In this document: positions 12,770 through 26,000 of the stretch, piece after piece
Numbering within the stretch: position 1 is the stretch's first letter
How the letters are laid out: every line of letters begins with the position of its first letter
Assembly: GCA_022579005.1 (NCBI GenBank)
Contig: MU401493.1
Location: forward strand, 152,301-216,300
Direction of reading: 5' to 3'
Source: Poronia punctata
Taxonomy: Eukaryota; Ascomycota; Sordariomycetes; Xylariales; Xylariaceae
Length of the DNA: 64,000 nt
Position numbers and translations under genes: made by a program
The notes under the pieces: model-generated
Database searches by the model: none
What the model was told of the DNA's origin: nothing
What the model saw: only the letters and a program-made list of their open reading frames with translations

Positions 12770-13952
12770 ATGGAGACCACTTTCTCCGACGATGAAAAGG
12801 TACCTTTGTTCAGAAGCCGGCTGTTTCCCGCCCTACTAATACTTGTGATTCAGCGGTTCGTCTTGGGCGAAATAATCAAAGTCAGCACGATAGACGTGCT
12901 CACAGTGGTTGACTTCATCAAGAGCCACAAGATCGAGCCTAACTGGATGTTGATGCAACTTCCTGGTGGTTCGTACAGTCTCCAAAGCTTAAAACTAATG
13001 CGAAACTCTAACCGTGGCAGGCCGTAATATGCAACAGTGCGTGGGGGCAGTAGACAACATGTTCCGTGTCAAATTCCCCCCTCCCAACTTAGGCGGCTTC
13101 AGCAAACGTAAATCCCTCGGCGACCTGGTCGATCACCCCGCGAAAAGACAAGCTATCACGGCCCCTTTCGAGCCATCTCTCGCCCCAATACGAGCTCTTC
13201 AACCGCGACCCCCGGCTACTACGGCACATGCGCCTCCCCATGTCAGCGGTTATCCGCCGCCCGTGGCTTCAGTAACCACTAGCACGACCACTACCGGAAC
13301 GCCAGGTGGGACAGGTACAGGAAAAAAACGTGGACGGCCGTCCAAAGCAGACAAGGAAGCCCAGGCTCAAGCGCGTGCCGCCTACGCGCGCCCTACCGAA
13401 TACCCTCCTATCACGCCGGCACCTCCAGCACTCCCTGCACCCCCGGCTTTTACGGCTCCCGCAGCAGCCCAACCGCCACGCGAATTCGCCTCCCCGCCAG
13501 GCTACGAGCTAGCCGGGAACGGTGCCGAACAAGCCCAAAACAAGCGCCCTAGACTCGCCAACAATGATAGCCCGCGACAAGGCGGAAATTCTCTTACGCT
13601 GGCCTCTCCCGCATCGACGACAGGGACACCGCACACCTACTCAGAACCTCTAGAACAACCCGAGAGGAAAAACTTATCCCCCGGCGATGGTAGCTCGGTA
13701 CCTATGGATTCGCGGTCGCCGCAGCTCCCGCCGGTCAGCCAACAGCAGAATGACCACTCACAACATCACTCGCATATACTTCCACGGCCGCAAACCCATC
13801 ATGTCCCGATCCAGCCGTCGGCGCATCCTCTGCAGCCATATGAGCAATATAAAGGTCCAGATCCCATCTTCCCCGACCGAGACAGGAGCAGAAGTATACC
13901 CAGTCAAATGGCTAGAAATACTCCTGCATCGCCTGTAGTAAATCGAACTTGA
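12770..13952 (+). CDS. AT-hook, proline-rich fungal nuclear protein
   Basis: The function is unknown. Exons 12770-12799, 12854-12968 and 13021-13952 (introns of 54 and 52 nt) give 358 aa. The first about 70 residues, spread over all three exons, form a compact charged/hydrophobic block (FSDDEKRFVLGEIIK, then FIKSHKIEPNWMLMQLPGGR) with the look of a small helical DNA-binding or SANT-like unit; that comparison is only an impression. A clear AT-hook core, GKKRGRPSK, lies near residues 148-157 and suggests binding to the minor groove of AT-rich DNA. The rest is low-complexity Pro/Ala/Thr/Ser/His sequence. A pyrimidine-rich leader precedes the gene. The exon structure is well supported by phase; a chromatin or transcription role is inferred. 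Confidence 0.8.
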
Positions 13953-15610
13953 GAGACCGGCCGGGACTGCGAGAAAGGAAAGTGGCTGCTACCTATTCCG
14001 CATAGATGTTCTGCGGGGGTTTTGTTTGCATAAGTTGCGGACAGAAAGGGTGCATGGCCTTGCAGCATGAGTTCAGTTCTTCCTCCCATCTATTCGATTT
14101 CAGAGTGGGCAGTGTTTTTTATGCCGCCGGTATTGCTATTTCCAGCTAGGTGCTTCTAGACCTATCCGATGGACACATGATCAGCTTCCTTCATTTTCCT
14201 TTCAACATTCAACATTTCCAGATGTCTAAGCAAACTACACGGTTTCTCTTATGTATGGACAACGTCTGGTTCTGGCGGGGGGTTGGGTTATTTCTAAGGG
14301 TTACGATTATTTACGCTCGGGGTCTTGTATAACACAGCTTGATTTATTTATCTTTGTGAAGACGGCCTCTGGCAGTCTTGTATGTGGATTGCTAGAAAAG
14401 AAATTCACATTTTTCTGTTGGGAGCATTTACAAGTTTTGCGCCCCTTTTTCTGTCTTCGTTTTTGGGGACAGTGTGGCCAGCATTGTCGGTTGATGCCCC
14501 TGCCTATATGATGTTGTCTATGGGGCGTTCTGTATACTATGTGGGGAAGCGAGCTTGATGATGAACAGGCGTTCTTTCTATATGCATGGCGGTAAATAGA
14601 CAGGATGTGGCTTGGAAATTGGGCAACGTGTAAGACGGACATGAGGAATGGCGTAGAAGGTGGTTGGTGTTAGATATTTCGTGTTTAACCGGTCAGAACC
14701 ACGCATTACTTTCTTAGAAGCAGCCTCTTAAATATGTATGCATTTGACAGTTGTTGAGCCGGATCTAACACCAGCCCCTTGAATGATGTACAAGTAGGAC
14801 TTAGGTAGGTATGCTAGGTATGTTGGTCGTTGATATGTGAGCATACGAGCCATCCGTGCGTCCCGAAGCTATAGGCTATAGGCTATAGCTGACTTCTTGT
14901 GGTGTAGATGTTTGTCTTTTGCTGTCTATTCTGAGTACCTATACCTGACCAGATACGAAATAGAATTTCTGATAATTTAAACCACCGTACTTGTAGCTGT
15001 ACATATGCTATACACCATCCTATCACTCTTGGACACTTGAGAATACCGAACCGAAACCATGTCATCTAAGAAATCATCATGTCTATCATAAATATCACGA
15101 CAACCACAACAACAACAATAGCGCACTGTTTATCTTATTTTTACCTGTCACAAAATAACAAAATAAAAACAATCCGTCAAGACTTGAGGAAAGTGATATA
15201 TTATTGTTCTTACAATAGGTTGCATCGAAACTGGGGTTTGCATACTTCTACAGTTGCACCAACCAATCCCGACAACCCTTTTTCCAGGCAGGCCAATGAG
15301 ATAATTGCTCGTTTAAGACCAACCGCACCTAAGTAGGTACCTAAGGTATCGAAAGACCAAAAAAAAAAAGTCCTTGAGGAGATTAATATATCGTACCTAC
15401 TGGATGTACGAGTATGTTGCAGCTAAAATAACCTAGATGGATCTGCATTGCATACGATATATGAAGCCTGCCTGCTCGGTTGTATAAAGGGTGAGTAGGT
15501 AGGATGGACTTGTACAGCGCACGGGGACCTGGATTTTTAATCAAAGGGGTTTCTCTTTCTTTAAGTTTGGACATGCATACATTGGGATTATACGCGTGGG
15601 AATATATTAC

Positions 15611-15648
15611 TAGGTAGGTAGGTAGGTAGGTAGGTAGGTAGGTAGGTA
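15611..15648. repeat. (TAGG)n microsatellite
   Basis: About nine and a half perfect TAGG units lie here. Shorter versions of the same word occur throughout the intergenic DNA. Confidence 0.9.
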
Positions 15649-17659
15649 ATTAGGTCATGAGTGACACGACACGGCAGGATATATATGTCTGTGTATCATA
15701 GTATGTGTATGTGTAGGTATGTGTATGTGTAGGTATGTGTATGTGTAGCTAACATATCTACTCGTAGATAGAAAAAAGCATGGAGGTTAGGTATTTTACC
15801 TAGGTAGGTTAGATTATTAAAGTTAAGAGCTTGAGATGCGTCTGTCTATGTACCTTATGTATGTAACCACACTTTCAAGTTCCCAAGTTCCAACATTTGT
15901 ATCTACATTCAAGTGACATACGAAGTAAAACGTACTCGTAGGTTGAAAATAAATAAATAAATAGGTACACATCACAAACAAGAACGTTGCAATGAAAATG
16001 GAAGGAAGAAAAAAAAGGAAGGGGGAAGCGCCCGGCATTTGATTGATAGGGCCGGGGCGAACCGCACTCTTGGGAAACCCCCCCCCCCCCTCGGTTTTTT
16101 TTTTATATTATTAGTTTTGTTTTTGAGAGGAACCAATGAGAATTGGTTGATGTGTGGGGGAGAATGCCGGGGAATTTTTTTCTGCTCAGCTCAGCTCAGC
16201 TCAGCTTGGTCTTTTGTGGATGTATCCGGACGTGTAAATGCAGGTACCCTTTTTCACCTTTGTAGGTTACTTGTATGTTGACATTAGGTTTTGAAAGTTG
16301 TTGCTTGGCAGGCAACTTCTTGATATGTACGATCGTCGATACACGGATATAATGTGTGTGTATTTCACGTATAATTATGCGTTTTAAAAGGTATCTTGCA
16401 AGAAGTCTGAATTACACAAGTAAATTGTATTTTTGAACAGGAGCGGAGATACGGCCGCAACATTTCAAATGTACTCGTACTTGTTTGTTATTGTTAGGTT
16501 GACATAAGGTAAAGTGAGTCTGAAGTCCGTCGTACAGATAAAAGCAGACGCACGATGCAGATTTAGAATAGAAATGTAACACAGTAGTGTCTCACTTTTC
16601 TACCACCAGCAAGATCAAGCCAAGGCGGTGTCTTTCTTCCCTTGAGTACGAGTACGCAGAGATAGAATAGCTTCAAGACCTAGCCCAGAATCACAAGGTT
16701 GGCGCAATCAAGTTAGTGGGTGTTGTTGTTATTCTATGGTCAAGAGAAAATAGGTCCATCGGTTACGAGTATATATCAAGAAATCAGACAGATCATATAT
16801 ACACAGTTAAGTACAGTAGGTAGGTTAGACGGCGATATAAGGTACGAGTAATTAATTATATAGATTAAAAAGATCGCTGCATAAGCGGCCGTATTGGCCC
16901 GATGCCACGCTTGCATCTTATTTCCCGGTTTCGATTACATTATGCAATGAAGATCCGGCTGACACTTTTTTAATATATTAGACGAGGTCCCTAGGTTAGG
17001 TAGTATTCTTTCCGTCGTCGGCAGCAGCATTCATTAATTAAAAGACGGTGTAAGTTATCTGCAAGTTAGACATCATCATGTATTACAGAGATTCGACAGA
17101 GAGGTAATATCCCGGCCGGACCCCGGTCTTGCGTTGTATTGAAGGTTGCAGAAACATTTCTTCCCGGTCATAGGGTATCCCTTTTGAAACGAAAGTAATG
17201 TAGTAGGTAAAGTAAGGTAGATAGGTACTTATATAATACACTGGGACAGGACATATCCGACAGATGCGGAACGAGGAAACGTCTTCCAACCCCTAGACTT
17301 ACAAGTGCTTACTTAACAGTATATGGACTTTCCGCAGGTGATGGATGAAACTACCCGGTCACAAGATAGGTACCTATATCTACATTCTTGGAAACCTTTT
17401 TTCGCTGCCTTTGATATTTTCTGTAAGCCGGGTATCTGTGGACATCACTGCATCCTCCTTATCTATCTATGCAAGGAACGTACATCTACGTCTTACCTAC
17501 CCCGGATAATGCGGCATGGCTGCCTGCAGATTGACGTATGTTATGTACTCGACTAAGATCACGAGGGCTTTTTGATATGTACCATGTTTTGTTTGTTGGT
17601 TTAAGCCGAGTGACTGCATGCATGCATGCATGATCTGGGGTTAGATAAGGTCGACCCGG

Positions 17660-17774
17660 AGAGGGGGGGGGGGGGGGGGGGGGGTTAGTTGAGTTTTTTT
17701 AGTACGGAGGGTGGGGGTGGATTAGCGGACGGGTGTTTGTGGGGTGGCCAGAAAATTTGCACAANNNNNNNNNN

Positions 17775-17825
<51 letters not shown>
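17660..17825. repeat. G tract, assembly gap and C tract
   Basis: A long run of G at about 17664-17684 is followed by G-rich sequence, ten N at 17765-17774, then more than 40 consecutive C. The ten N are a placeholder of fixed size. The same arrangement occurs at 44459-44640. The sequence next to the gap is probably unreliable, and open frames read through it (polyproline/polyglycine) are artefacts. Confidence 0.9.
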
Positions 17826-19289
17826 TTCCTTGACGTTTTGTACTAAGGTAGGTGCCGGATGGATAGGCTTCGCTTGTGTTGTCGGTGCCAAGTCATTTTG
17901 CCCCTATTATAAGTAGAATTCTGTTTGATGGAAAGAAAGCAAGCTTTCTGATAAGATACCTCTACGGGTACATTCCGTGGCTTTTGGGAGGGGTGGCCTT
18001 GAGAGGATCGGAATTGGTTTCATTGGTTCTTGAATAGAAAGACAAGAACTACCAGTAGGCGATGCCCCCCTTGAATCTGTGCAGAAATAGGTTATCCACA
18101 ACTCTTTCAACAGATACGATATAAGAGAGTCATTACACCCGTCCTAGAAAGAGTATACGATTCCTAGTTATTTTACCCCTGATATCTACTTACCCAGATC
18201 AGACAGATATCAGGGTAACTTTTTATACTCGTAAAATTAAAATCTGGCCACTCACCAACATGTGGCTTTGACAGTACATGTTTCCGAGTTATTTTCCACC
18301 TGTTGTTGAAACCATGTGTTTAGACCGACCCGGGAATAAAGATAGATCACGAACCTCTGGGCGAACACTGTCGATAGGATCATGTGGTTTTTTCTTTTCT
18401 TTTTTTTCTTTTTTTTTTTCAATTAGATAGGGACATCATATTCTCCTCGTCTGTATCTTACGCTCGGATAAAAGGGCAATATAGACTGGTCAAGGGATAT
18501 CCCATATGCACCTTGTATCATAACAGGATATTTCGGGAGGAGCAGGGGATGCGGGTGGTGCTTGTCCATATACGTGTATGCTTTCTACCCGGAAACCTAA
18601 TCTAACGGCGTGCTACTTGCTCAGAGATACATGATACTACATTTTCTTCCGTCCGTCCGGATGGAATGGGGATGGGATCCGTATATTATATCGTTCTTCT
18701 TTGCCTTTGGAACAGCTATCTTGTGGGCAGGGGGATAGGGGAATATTAGACTTGTTGGAAATGTCTTGCTTATTGGAACATATAGTTTACCTACCTATGT
18801 TAGTAGACACGGCACGAGATATATTATGGACCGGCTGAGAGTTGCAAGAAAGGAAGACATATTCAGTAGACGGGAATATCCCGCTAGGTATCACTCACGT
18901 TCTATTGATGCTGAATGTTGTTATGGCGTGTGGACTGTAGTAGAATAAGGCATATATTATATTTATCTTGCACGCTGGTAAGTTTTAGCATAGCAGTAGA
19001 CTGGGAATAGCCCCTTTACCGGATGGACCGCGAAGTTGCTTCTCTCACATTGGTGTATGTGTGGATATATAAAGGACTTTCCTGGTTGATTTGTTTTGCG
19101 AGTCCCACCAGATGGTAACCTGGTCCACCAAATTATCTCTCTTCTCGTTGCCGTAAAAGGAGCCGCAGGATATATGTGAGATCGAGCAGCCAGTGATGTA
19201 CGACGCACTATATGCCAGGGGCTCGTCGAGTATCCTTGTTGGTTCTAACGAGTTCATAAACCCATAAACGTGAATTCAAACAAATATCA

Positions 19290-20195
19290 TTAATCCTCGT
19301 CAGAAGAATCATCATCATGTTTCCTCGATCTCTTCACTCCCCTCTGAGGGACAGCTGCAGGAGCCTTATCGCCGTCCTTCTTCACGAAGATGTAGCTTCG
19401 CGACGCTCTATCCTCACCTTTCCAACCGCCACCAACCTCGCCACTACGAGTCCGGACTACGCCGAGCGTACGAGCATGGTGGTATCCTGGATATGCGCTC
19501 GCTTGGAAGCGGAAGCTCCGCTCGACCTGAAGCCCACTATGCCTTGCGAGGTCACGAATATTCCATAGTGTATACGGCTCGCCCTCGAATAGAGTGACGA
19601 TGATCGAACCACCGAGGGATAACGACGGTATGGCGCGCTGAAAGAAGGAGACTAGGAGCTCCTGATTGTATCGCACCTGTCGGTTCACGTCCGTGCTCTT
19701 ACCTCCCACGTGCGGGAAGTTGAAGATGATGCGATCTATGATTCCCTCACCGGCACCCTCAGAGCCCGAGGCCTTGCCACGTCCAGATCTATTGGTGAAG
19801 GGTGCCATCTTGGTGGCGTCCACCCCGAACATCACCCGACACCCCTCCTCGGCTTCGATCTTGGCGATGTTGTCCGCGGCGTGGGGGTACTTCTCTAGTA
19901 GCTCGTCCGGGGTCTTCTCGAACACGGTCGCGGTCACGTCGGCGCAATAGTGGTGCTCGACTAGCGAGGCCGCGAAGCTGAGGTCCCCGTCGCCGACTAG
20001 TAATATCTTGTCTTCGGGGGAGAAGGGTATTGTCGGCTCGGTGTGTTGCTGCGTAGAGGCGTTCTTCTGTTTCTGATCTTGGTTCTGCGGTTTGGCCATC
20101 GACCCTGCTTGTCTCTTCCCACTGTCGCTACTATTGGTGCGGTTGGCGTTCTTTTGAGGGCGTGCGCCCTGGGTTATCTTCCGCTTCTTCCCCAT
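19290..20195 (-). CDS. BMT5: 25S rRNA (uridine-N3)-methyltransferase, BMT5-like
   Basis: This is a Rossmann-fold SAM-dependent methyltransferase of the DUF2431 family. Yeast Bmt5 makes m3U in 25S rRNA during nucleolar ribosome assembly. It is a single exon of 301 aa. The N terminus is basic and Lys-rich (MGKKRKITQGARPQK), as expected for a nucleolar protein. The SAM-binding motif ILLVGDGDLSFAASL is at about 66-80, followed by VTATVFEKTPDELLEKYP, the IDRIIFNFPHVGG catalytic-loop region, and SLGGSIIVTLFEGEPYTLWN. It ends in an acidic Asp/Ser/Glu tail after a basic stretch. I start at MGKKRK rather than at a Met nine codons upstream because family members begin with this basic motif. The family call is firm; the exact target base is inferred from yeast. 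Confidence 0.92.
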   Translation of the reverse strand: MGKKRKITQGARPQKNANRTNSSDSGKRQAGSMAKPQNQDQKQKNASTQQHTEPTIPFSPEDKILLVGDGDLSFAASLVEHHYCADVTATVFEKTPDELLEKYPHAADNIAKIEAEEGCRVMFGVDATKMAPFTNRSGRGKASGSEGAGEGIIDRIIFNFPHVGGKSTDVNRQVRYNQELLVSFFQRAIPSLSLGGSIIVTLFEGEPYTLWNIRDLARHSGLQVERSFRFQASAYPGYHHARTLGVVRTRSGEVGGGWKGEDRASRSYIFVKKDGDKAPAAVPQRGVKRSRKHDDDSSDED

Positions 20196-23008
20196 GGTCG
20201 CGGAACAAGAGTGAGGTGTCACCGGCTCATTGTTGTTCTTGAGAGGATGGGATCGTGCGGCATACGTGCGGGGTCTGCTACGGATGCCCGGGGAAAGTGG
20301 ACTAATACCAGACTATCGGCTCGGGAACGGGAGACGCAAGGGTTGTCCGACCTTGTCTAGGTCTGAGGTGGATTAATTAGTGTCGTCGTGGGGATGAGTG
20401 AAACGTTTCTAAAGTGTCTTTGCTGAGTACGTGATGTTTCGAATCTTGCTCAAAAGGGAAATTTTCATCGATTCTAGTGGCTCAAACAAGGGACGTGGGG
20501 ATGCGGGTACTCTCTACGTACATGATGCGGGCAGGTAGCCGTATTTGGCCTCTGTTTTCACGCCTTAGTTCGAAATAGGAAATACACCAGGGCCCTGAAA
20601 AGCGGGGTCTAGGGTTCTAAACCATAAATCATTCTCCAGTGCCGGACTGGGGGAGTACGTACCGGACACCGGTTTGAAATGTGTGTACAAGTAGGTACTC
20701 GTAATACCTCATGATGGTCTACGTGTTAAGCAGTCAATGACTGTATTACCTACATGTACCTACAGGTGGAAGGTAGCCACAACACGACACACAACCAACA
20801 GTAGACTGAATTACAGAGTAATCTCGGGAGTCTATTGCCCAAGTTTGCATTCCTCCAGTGGAATGGTAGATAGCCGTCAAGTTTGATCTAGGTTAGGTAA
20901 ATCTGTGCCATGATGACCCTGTAACATACATGGAAAGGAGACAAAGCTTCACCCGACAAGACGGTCATACCTGTTGAGGGTTATTGACCTTTATAAACCC
21001 TACGTATCCACAACATGGGGGTAAACCTGGAGGGGCCTCATACTCTGCACCTCATCGCGTCAAGCCAACCGTTGGAGGTGTATCAAGCTTACGATATACT
21101 TCATTTGCCAATTAAAAAGATGTCTAGGTATCAAGTGGGCCGTTCTTAGCTTGCAGGCTATGATTCAGCCTTGAGGTTAAAGAAGTTTACAGAGTCCCGG
21201 AAATCTACGTCAGAAAGAAGGGACAGGCCAAAGTTAGCCACATTACATAAGACTACGTATGCTTTACCTTACAATTGCGACTAATTTGGATTGGGGCCCT
21301 GACTAACGCAAGGCAAACCGGGGCAATATTTGACTGACACAAAATGATACTGATGCAAACTTATACCTGTCAAGGCAAATAACATAGGATTACCTTGTGA
21401 GAAACACAGGAACGCGAAAAACTGTAAGTGTACACGTAGTCTAGTACCAGGTATTCTCTTGTCACCCATCTTGCAAGATGTTGAGGGGTTGCGACACGTA
21501 ACCTTTAGTGGATAGTTTGGGGGTCAAGGCTGGTAGCACATAGTTAAAAATACCTACATCTGATCCTCCCGAATTGCGTAGCAGATCACCGGAGATCCGA
21601 GTAAGTCAATCATGATACGCAGGGGAATGCATGTATGAGTACAAGATGTGTGTTTCCCACTGGCCATGATAGCTTACGAGTAGGTCAGCAGTTTCCAACC
21701 GTGGTCGCAAGGAAGAGCCTGGTCTTGTGCTGCTTCAAATGATAAGAAGTTTGGTTCAATTTTTCATAGTTGGGATACGTTCCTTTACCGTCTGTCCATA
21801 ATAAGGGGGAATGTCACGGCATGAAGGGTAGGGGCACCTGCGTCGAATCTGTTATCTGTGATATGCTCACTGATAGGGGCTCCTGGCATGTAAGAAGTAC
21901 TCTACTCATCTGCCCAAGTCTAGGTTTTCAGGCACCAGGTTAGCTATACAAAGCGGACAAAGGAGTTGCGTTCGATACACATTAAATACGTATAAAAATA
22001 AATAAGGTTACTTACTGCATGATACATTGGTATTTGCTCGAAATATCTGTCCGGCTTTTCAGTTGGCTCCAAGGCTAGGACCAGGACGCTGGCGCCTGTA
22101 AATCTGGATTAGGCCGGCCTAATAGCAGTCGCGGTGAGAGCCGGAAACGATTAGCGGATCATAGGTTTTCCCGGACCAATGAAAAAACGCGACAACCCTG
22201 CATTGAGGGATCGATGTGGCAGGCTTGACTGAATCGGGAAGTCCCAACTGGGGCGAACATGTAGAGTGCATTGCTGGTCTAATTTGAATTATTGCAGTTT
22301 AGCTTGGCCGGCTGGTTGGCTACACCTCTGCTGGCTGCTGGCCTGGCTGAAGAAAATCTCACAGTGATTGATATATCGACGGCCATTCACTATGACCATC
22401 TCGCTATACAAGGCTGTACAGGATAATTATACTCCATTCCCCGCGGCTTGTCATCCGGCTTTATAGACTTTCGACCTTGATTCTATAAACAAAATTCTCC
22501 CCTGTCGCGTTCCGGCTTCTTGAATAGCCTGTTGGCTTAAGCCTTAAGAAGTAGCCATACGTCAAAAGCTGATCAGTTAGTGCTCGTTTGGAGCACTTTT
22601 CTGTCTATTACCAAGTCTGAGGCTCAGTTCTTCGCTTCGGCTTTACGTTTCTACCTTCTACCTTTACATTCTACATCCTACATTTTACATATCAGTGTTT
22701 CCTACTGAAGCAATATACCTTGCCTCCGGGATCCCTTGTTGATTCACGGTCAATGGACAATATACCATAAACAAACAATATCTTTGGCTGGCATCCTCTG
22801 CACCCCCCCAAAAACCTTTCCCTCTCCCAACCTCTTGTCACCGTCTACCCTTCTACCTCCCACTTCGTCAAGCTGGACACGCATAGTTTTGGTACAGCAC
22901 AATTCTCATTTGAGTGACAATTTCTCTCCCCCGTTCTCTACCTTTCCGTTGTCGCGCATAGCCGTGCCTACATATAGGAAGATCACTATTTTTGCATGAC
23001 CGACCAAT
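20196..23008. other. Divergent intergenic region (2.8 kb)
   Basis: This is the shared upstream region of BMT5 (-) and the unknown gene at 23009 (+). No gene was recognised. The right 500 bases are pyrimidine-rich (22.6-22.9 kb), typical of a fungal leader. The middle looks like ordinary unique sequence with a few TACCTA-type words. Confidence 0.5.
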
Positions 23009-26000
23009 ATGGACGGCGTACAAACTGCTGGGTCTTCCGCACCCAGCCCTGCAAAGGGAAAGACGGGTACTCATAAAAAGAGCACCACTAAAGGCGTCTC
23101 AAAGAAGACGGGACGCAAGAATGCCACCACGTCCAAGAAGGTCACCAACCGGCCCAAAGGACGAGGCCGCAACAAGACGTACGAGGATCAGCGTGTGCAA
23201 GCTGCGTACGATCGCCAGAAAGATCTTAGAGATCTGTATTCCGAGGTTGCCAATGCTATCAAACCAGTTTTGGAAGACCTGGCCGATATGAGTGTCAAGA
23301 ACCTTACGGAAAACCCCACGGCCCACAAGGAGGTATCCGAGTACCAGACCCTGCAACGCGCACTCGACGATCGCTTGGAAGAGGTCCTCAGCAGCGCCCA
23401 ACAAGAGTTCGAGAATCGGACAACGATCGCAACCAACGAGTACAATCTGAGTAATGAGGTCTCGGTAAAGAAATTCCACGTAAGTCCCCTCGCGCTACAT
23501 TATTATATTTGCTTCGCCTGCCTCCGTCATCCCGCCCGTTGGCTCCATGTTTTAAATGACACAGAAAATGACCCGTCTACTTACATATATCTGTACCCAT
23601 AGAATTCATATGATCGCGTTACGGAAGACTTCCTGGATGCGTGCATTAACCGCGTCGAATTACTACTCGAACTAGAAAAGGAAGGCCTAGACATAGATGT
23701 AAGCTACCTACCTATCCTCTCTACTGTTGCCGCCCCACATCTTCTCGCTTTTACTAGTGTTGCACGATGCGTCAATATTAGCTGTTCACCGAGCCCGGTT
23801 GATCCTTGCTGACCATGCTCCCGTAGTCCCCTGACACCACCTATGCCTACGTGGAAAAACCCAACGAGGTGATTGAGGAGCAAGGCTGCTGGGTCGTATA
23901 TCGCAACGGCGTCAAAGTACCCTATCCGCACCTCTTGGAAGAAAACAAGAAGGTGGCAGCAGCCAAGCCCCAATCCCACAAGGGAAAACCGGCTGCCAAG
24001 CGAAAAGCGGATGATCAGCCGGATGGTCAACCCGACTCGAAGAGGCCGAATGGCAACGCGGGCTCTGCCAAAGCAGATGTTGGAGACGAGACCTTTACTC
24101 CCCTGCCACGCCATATCAAAGGCCTACTATCAGCCGAGGACGAACTGGACGGGGAGCCTGAGTCCAGAGCTGCTTCGCCTACTCCAGACACGGACGCTAA
24201 GACAGAGGTGTTCAGGGCACGGAAGGAGATCCCAGACCTGCCGGCTAGCGCATCGGAGCCCGACAAATGGGGCGTCCGAACAGTCAATAAACGAGGGCCA
24301 AAGGCAAACAACCGTCTCATCCTGCCACCGCCCTTTAACTTTGACGATGACGAGATTGGATTTCGTGATTCGACCAATGATGGCTCCAAGAAGGCGACGC
24401 GTGGCACCAGGGGGAAGTTCCTCAATGATCCAAACCCAAGGCACCTTCACCTGGATCGTACAATCGTGACATACGATTGCCTTACCTATGGAGAGGACGA
24501 CCTCGACCCAGAACTTGTCCGCAAGCACAACGTTCACCCCAAGTACGGCTTGTTCTTGCCCGAGTCCCGCAACGAGTCGGAGTCACCCAAACCTCCTGTC
24601 TCTGGGACGAGACCAGTTGTGGTGGTCACTCCTAATGGCACCACTTTACAGGCATCCCGGTCGGTGCGGGCATACAAGATGGACATGAACGTACGGTTAG
24701 ACACGGGTAGAACCAGACTCGCCTCGGTTATTGCGGAATTCTGCGACAAAGAGGAGATCCCAGAGGAAGAGGTCACTACCGAAGAGATGCGTGAGCGAAA
24801 GCAGCTACGCCACGTTTCTGAGCAGCCCATCACCTCGGCCGAAGAGAAAGCGGAAGAGGCGGAAGAGACGGAAGAGACGGACGACGCTGAACAAAAACCA
24901 GCGGATGAAGAGCCTAATGCCGAGGACACGAACAGCACTAAGAATATCGAGATTGATAGTTCATTAGCTCGGGAGAACATGGATCGCATTCTTAATGCTG
25001 CATCCCACGTCGCGGCCCAAGTTGAGGCCGAAAAAGCAAACCAGGCACCACCCAGCCAGAGACCGTCCCGCCCGTACGACGCAGTCAGGGACGTGTTCAC
25101 GAACGCTGAGCCTACCCCGCCGACTTCCGCACCGCCCGTCGAGGTAGACACATTTGGGCTGTCATTTCTCGCCGATGTGTCGGAGCAAGTGTCTCAGTCA
25201 CAACAACGCCCGCCTCAGCCCCACTTTGACGGAAGGCTTGATCACCGCCCCAATCCGGCAGCCCCGGTTGTTGAATACCGGCATGATTATCAATTAGAGC
25301 ATCACCAGCCTAGCCACCACGAGTACAGGCCAGACTATCTTGACCTTAGACCTAGCCATCAAGTCCATCAAGTCGATCACCGGGTAGAACAGGTTGAGGC
25401 ACCCTCTATGGCCGACGCTATGATCGATCCGCGCCTTCTTGGTCCTCCGAACCCCCCGGCACCGACACATAACACCTTTCTACAAACCGCATTAAATCCT
25501 CAACCCGCCCCTTCGCACATGGCGCCATTGCCGCCGCACGGGACGGAACAGCAAGCCCAAGGTTCTATTGGAAGGAACCCATTTGTGAACTCGGGGAACA
25601 GAAAGGCGAGCCCTCTGTTGCCACCTCTTCGCCCTCCTCGTCAGGAGAAGCCCATAGAGCCATTGCTGGCGCCACAACCGCCCTTTGCACAGCTTCCTGC
25701 AGAGTTTGGGTCGTCGCTTGGTATGATGCAAACCAACTCGGGTAGCTTTTTCCCTCCGGCTCCCTCGCGACCGTTCCACCAAGGATACACGTTGTTCGAA
25801 CACAGCCCCCTCTCGGGAATGCCTCTGCAAGCGGGTTATGGTGGCATGGGACCTGCTCACCCATCCTCTCATCTCGCCCCTTCATACCGGCAAGCGTATC
25901 AACCTCCCTCGCCGACGATGCAAAACCACCCCCAACTTCATCCTTTACAGATCCCGCACGGGCCGTCTGTGTCTCCACCGGGCTCATCTATGGGTTTGCA

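Larger units (their letters stand above)
13953..19289. other. Long gene-free convergent region (5.3 kb)
   Basis: This lies between the 3' ends of the AT-hook gene and BMT5. No gene was recognised. It holds a C run followed by a T run at about 16079-16103, four CTCAG units near 16186-16205, a TAGG repeat at 15611-15648, a TGTATG-type repeat near 15700-15748, a GCAT repeat near 17617-17632, and the G-tract/N-gap/C-tract block at 17660-17825. TACGAGTA/TACTCGTA words are frequent from 15.4 to 18.3 kb. Confidence 0.5.

Noticed and set aside
17685..17916. Polyproline/polyglycine open frames across the N gap
   Set aside because: They come from homopolymers around an assembly gap and contain undetermined residues.
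24534..25151. Minus-strand open frame of 205 aa, Ser-rich
   Set aside because: It is a shadow of the acidic region of the unknown gene at 23009-26426.
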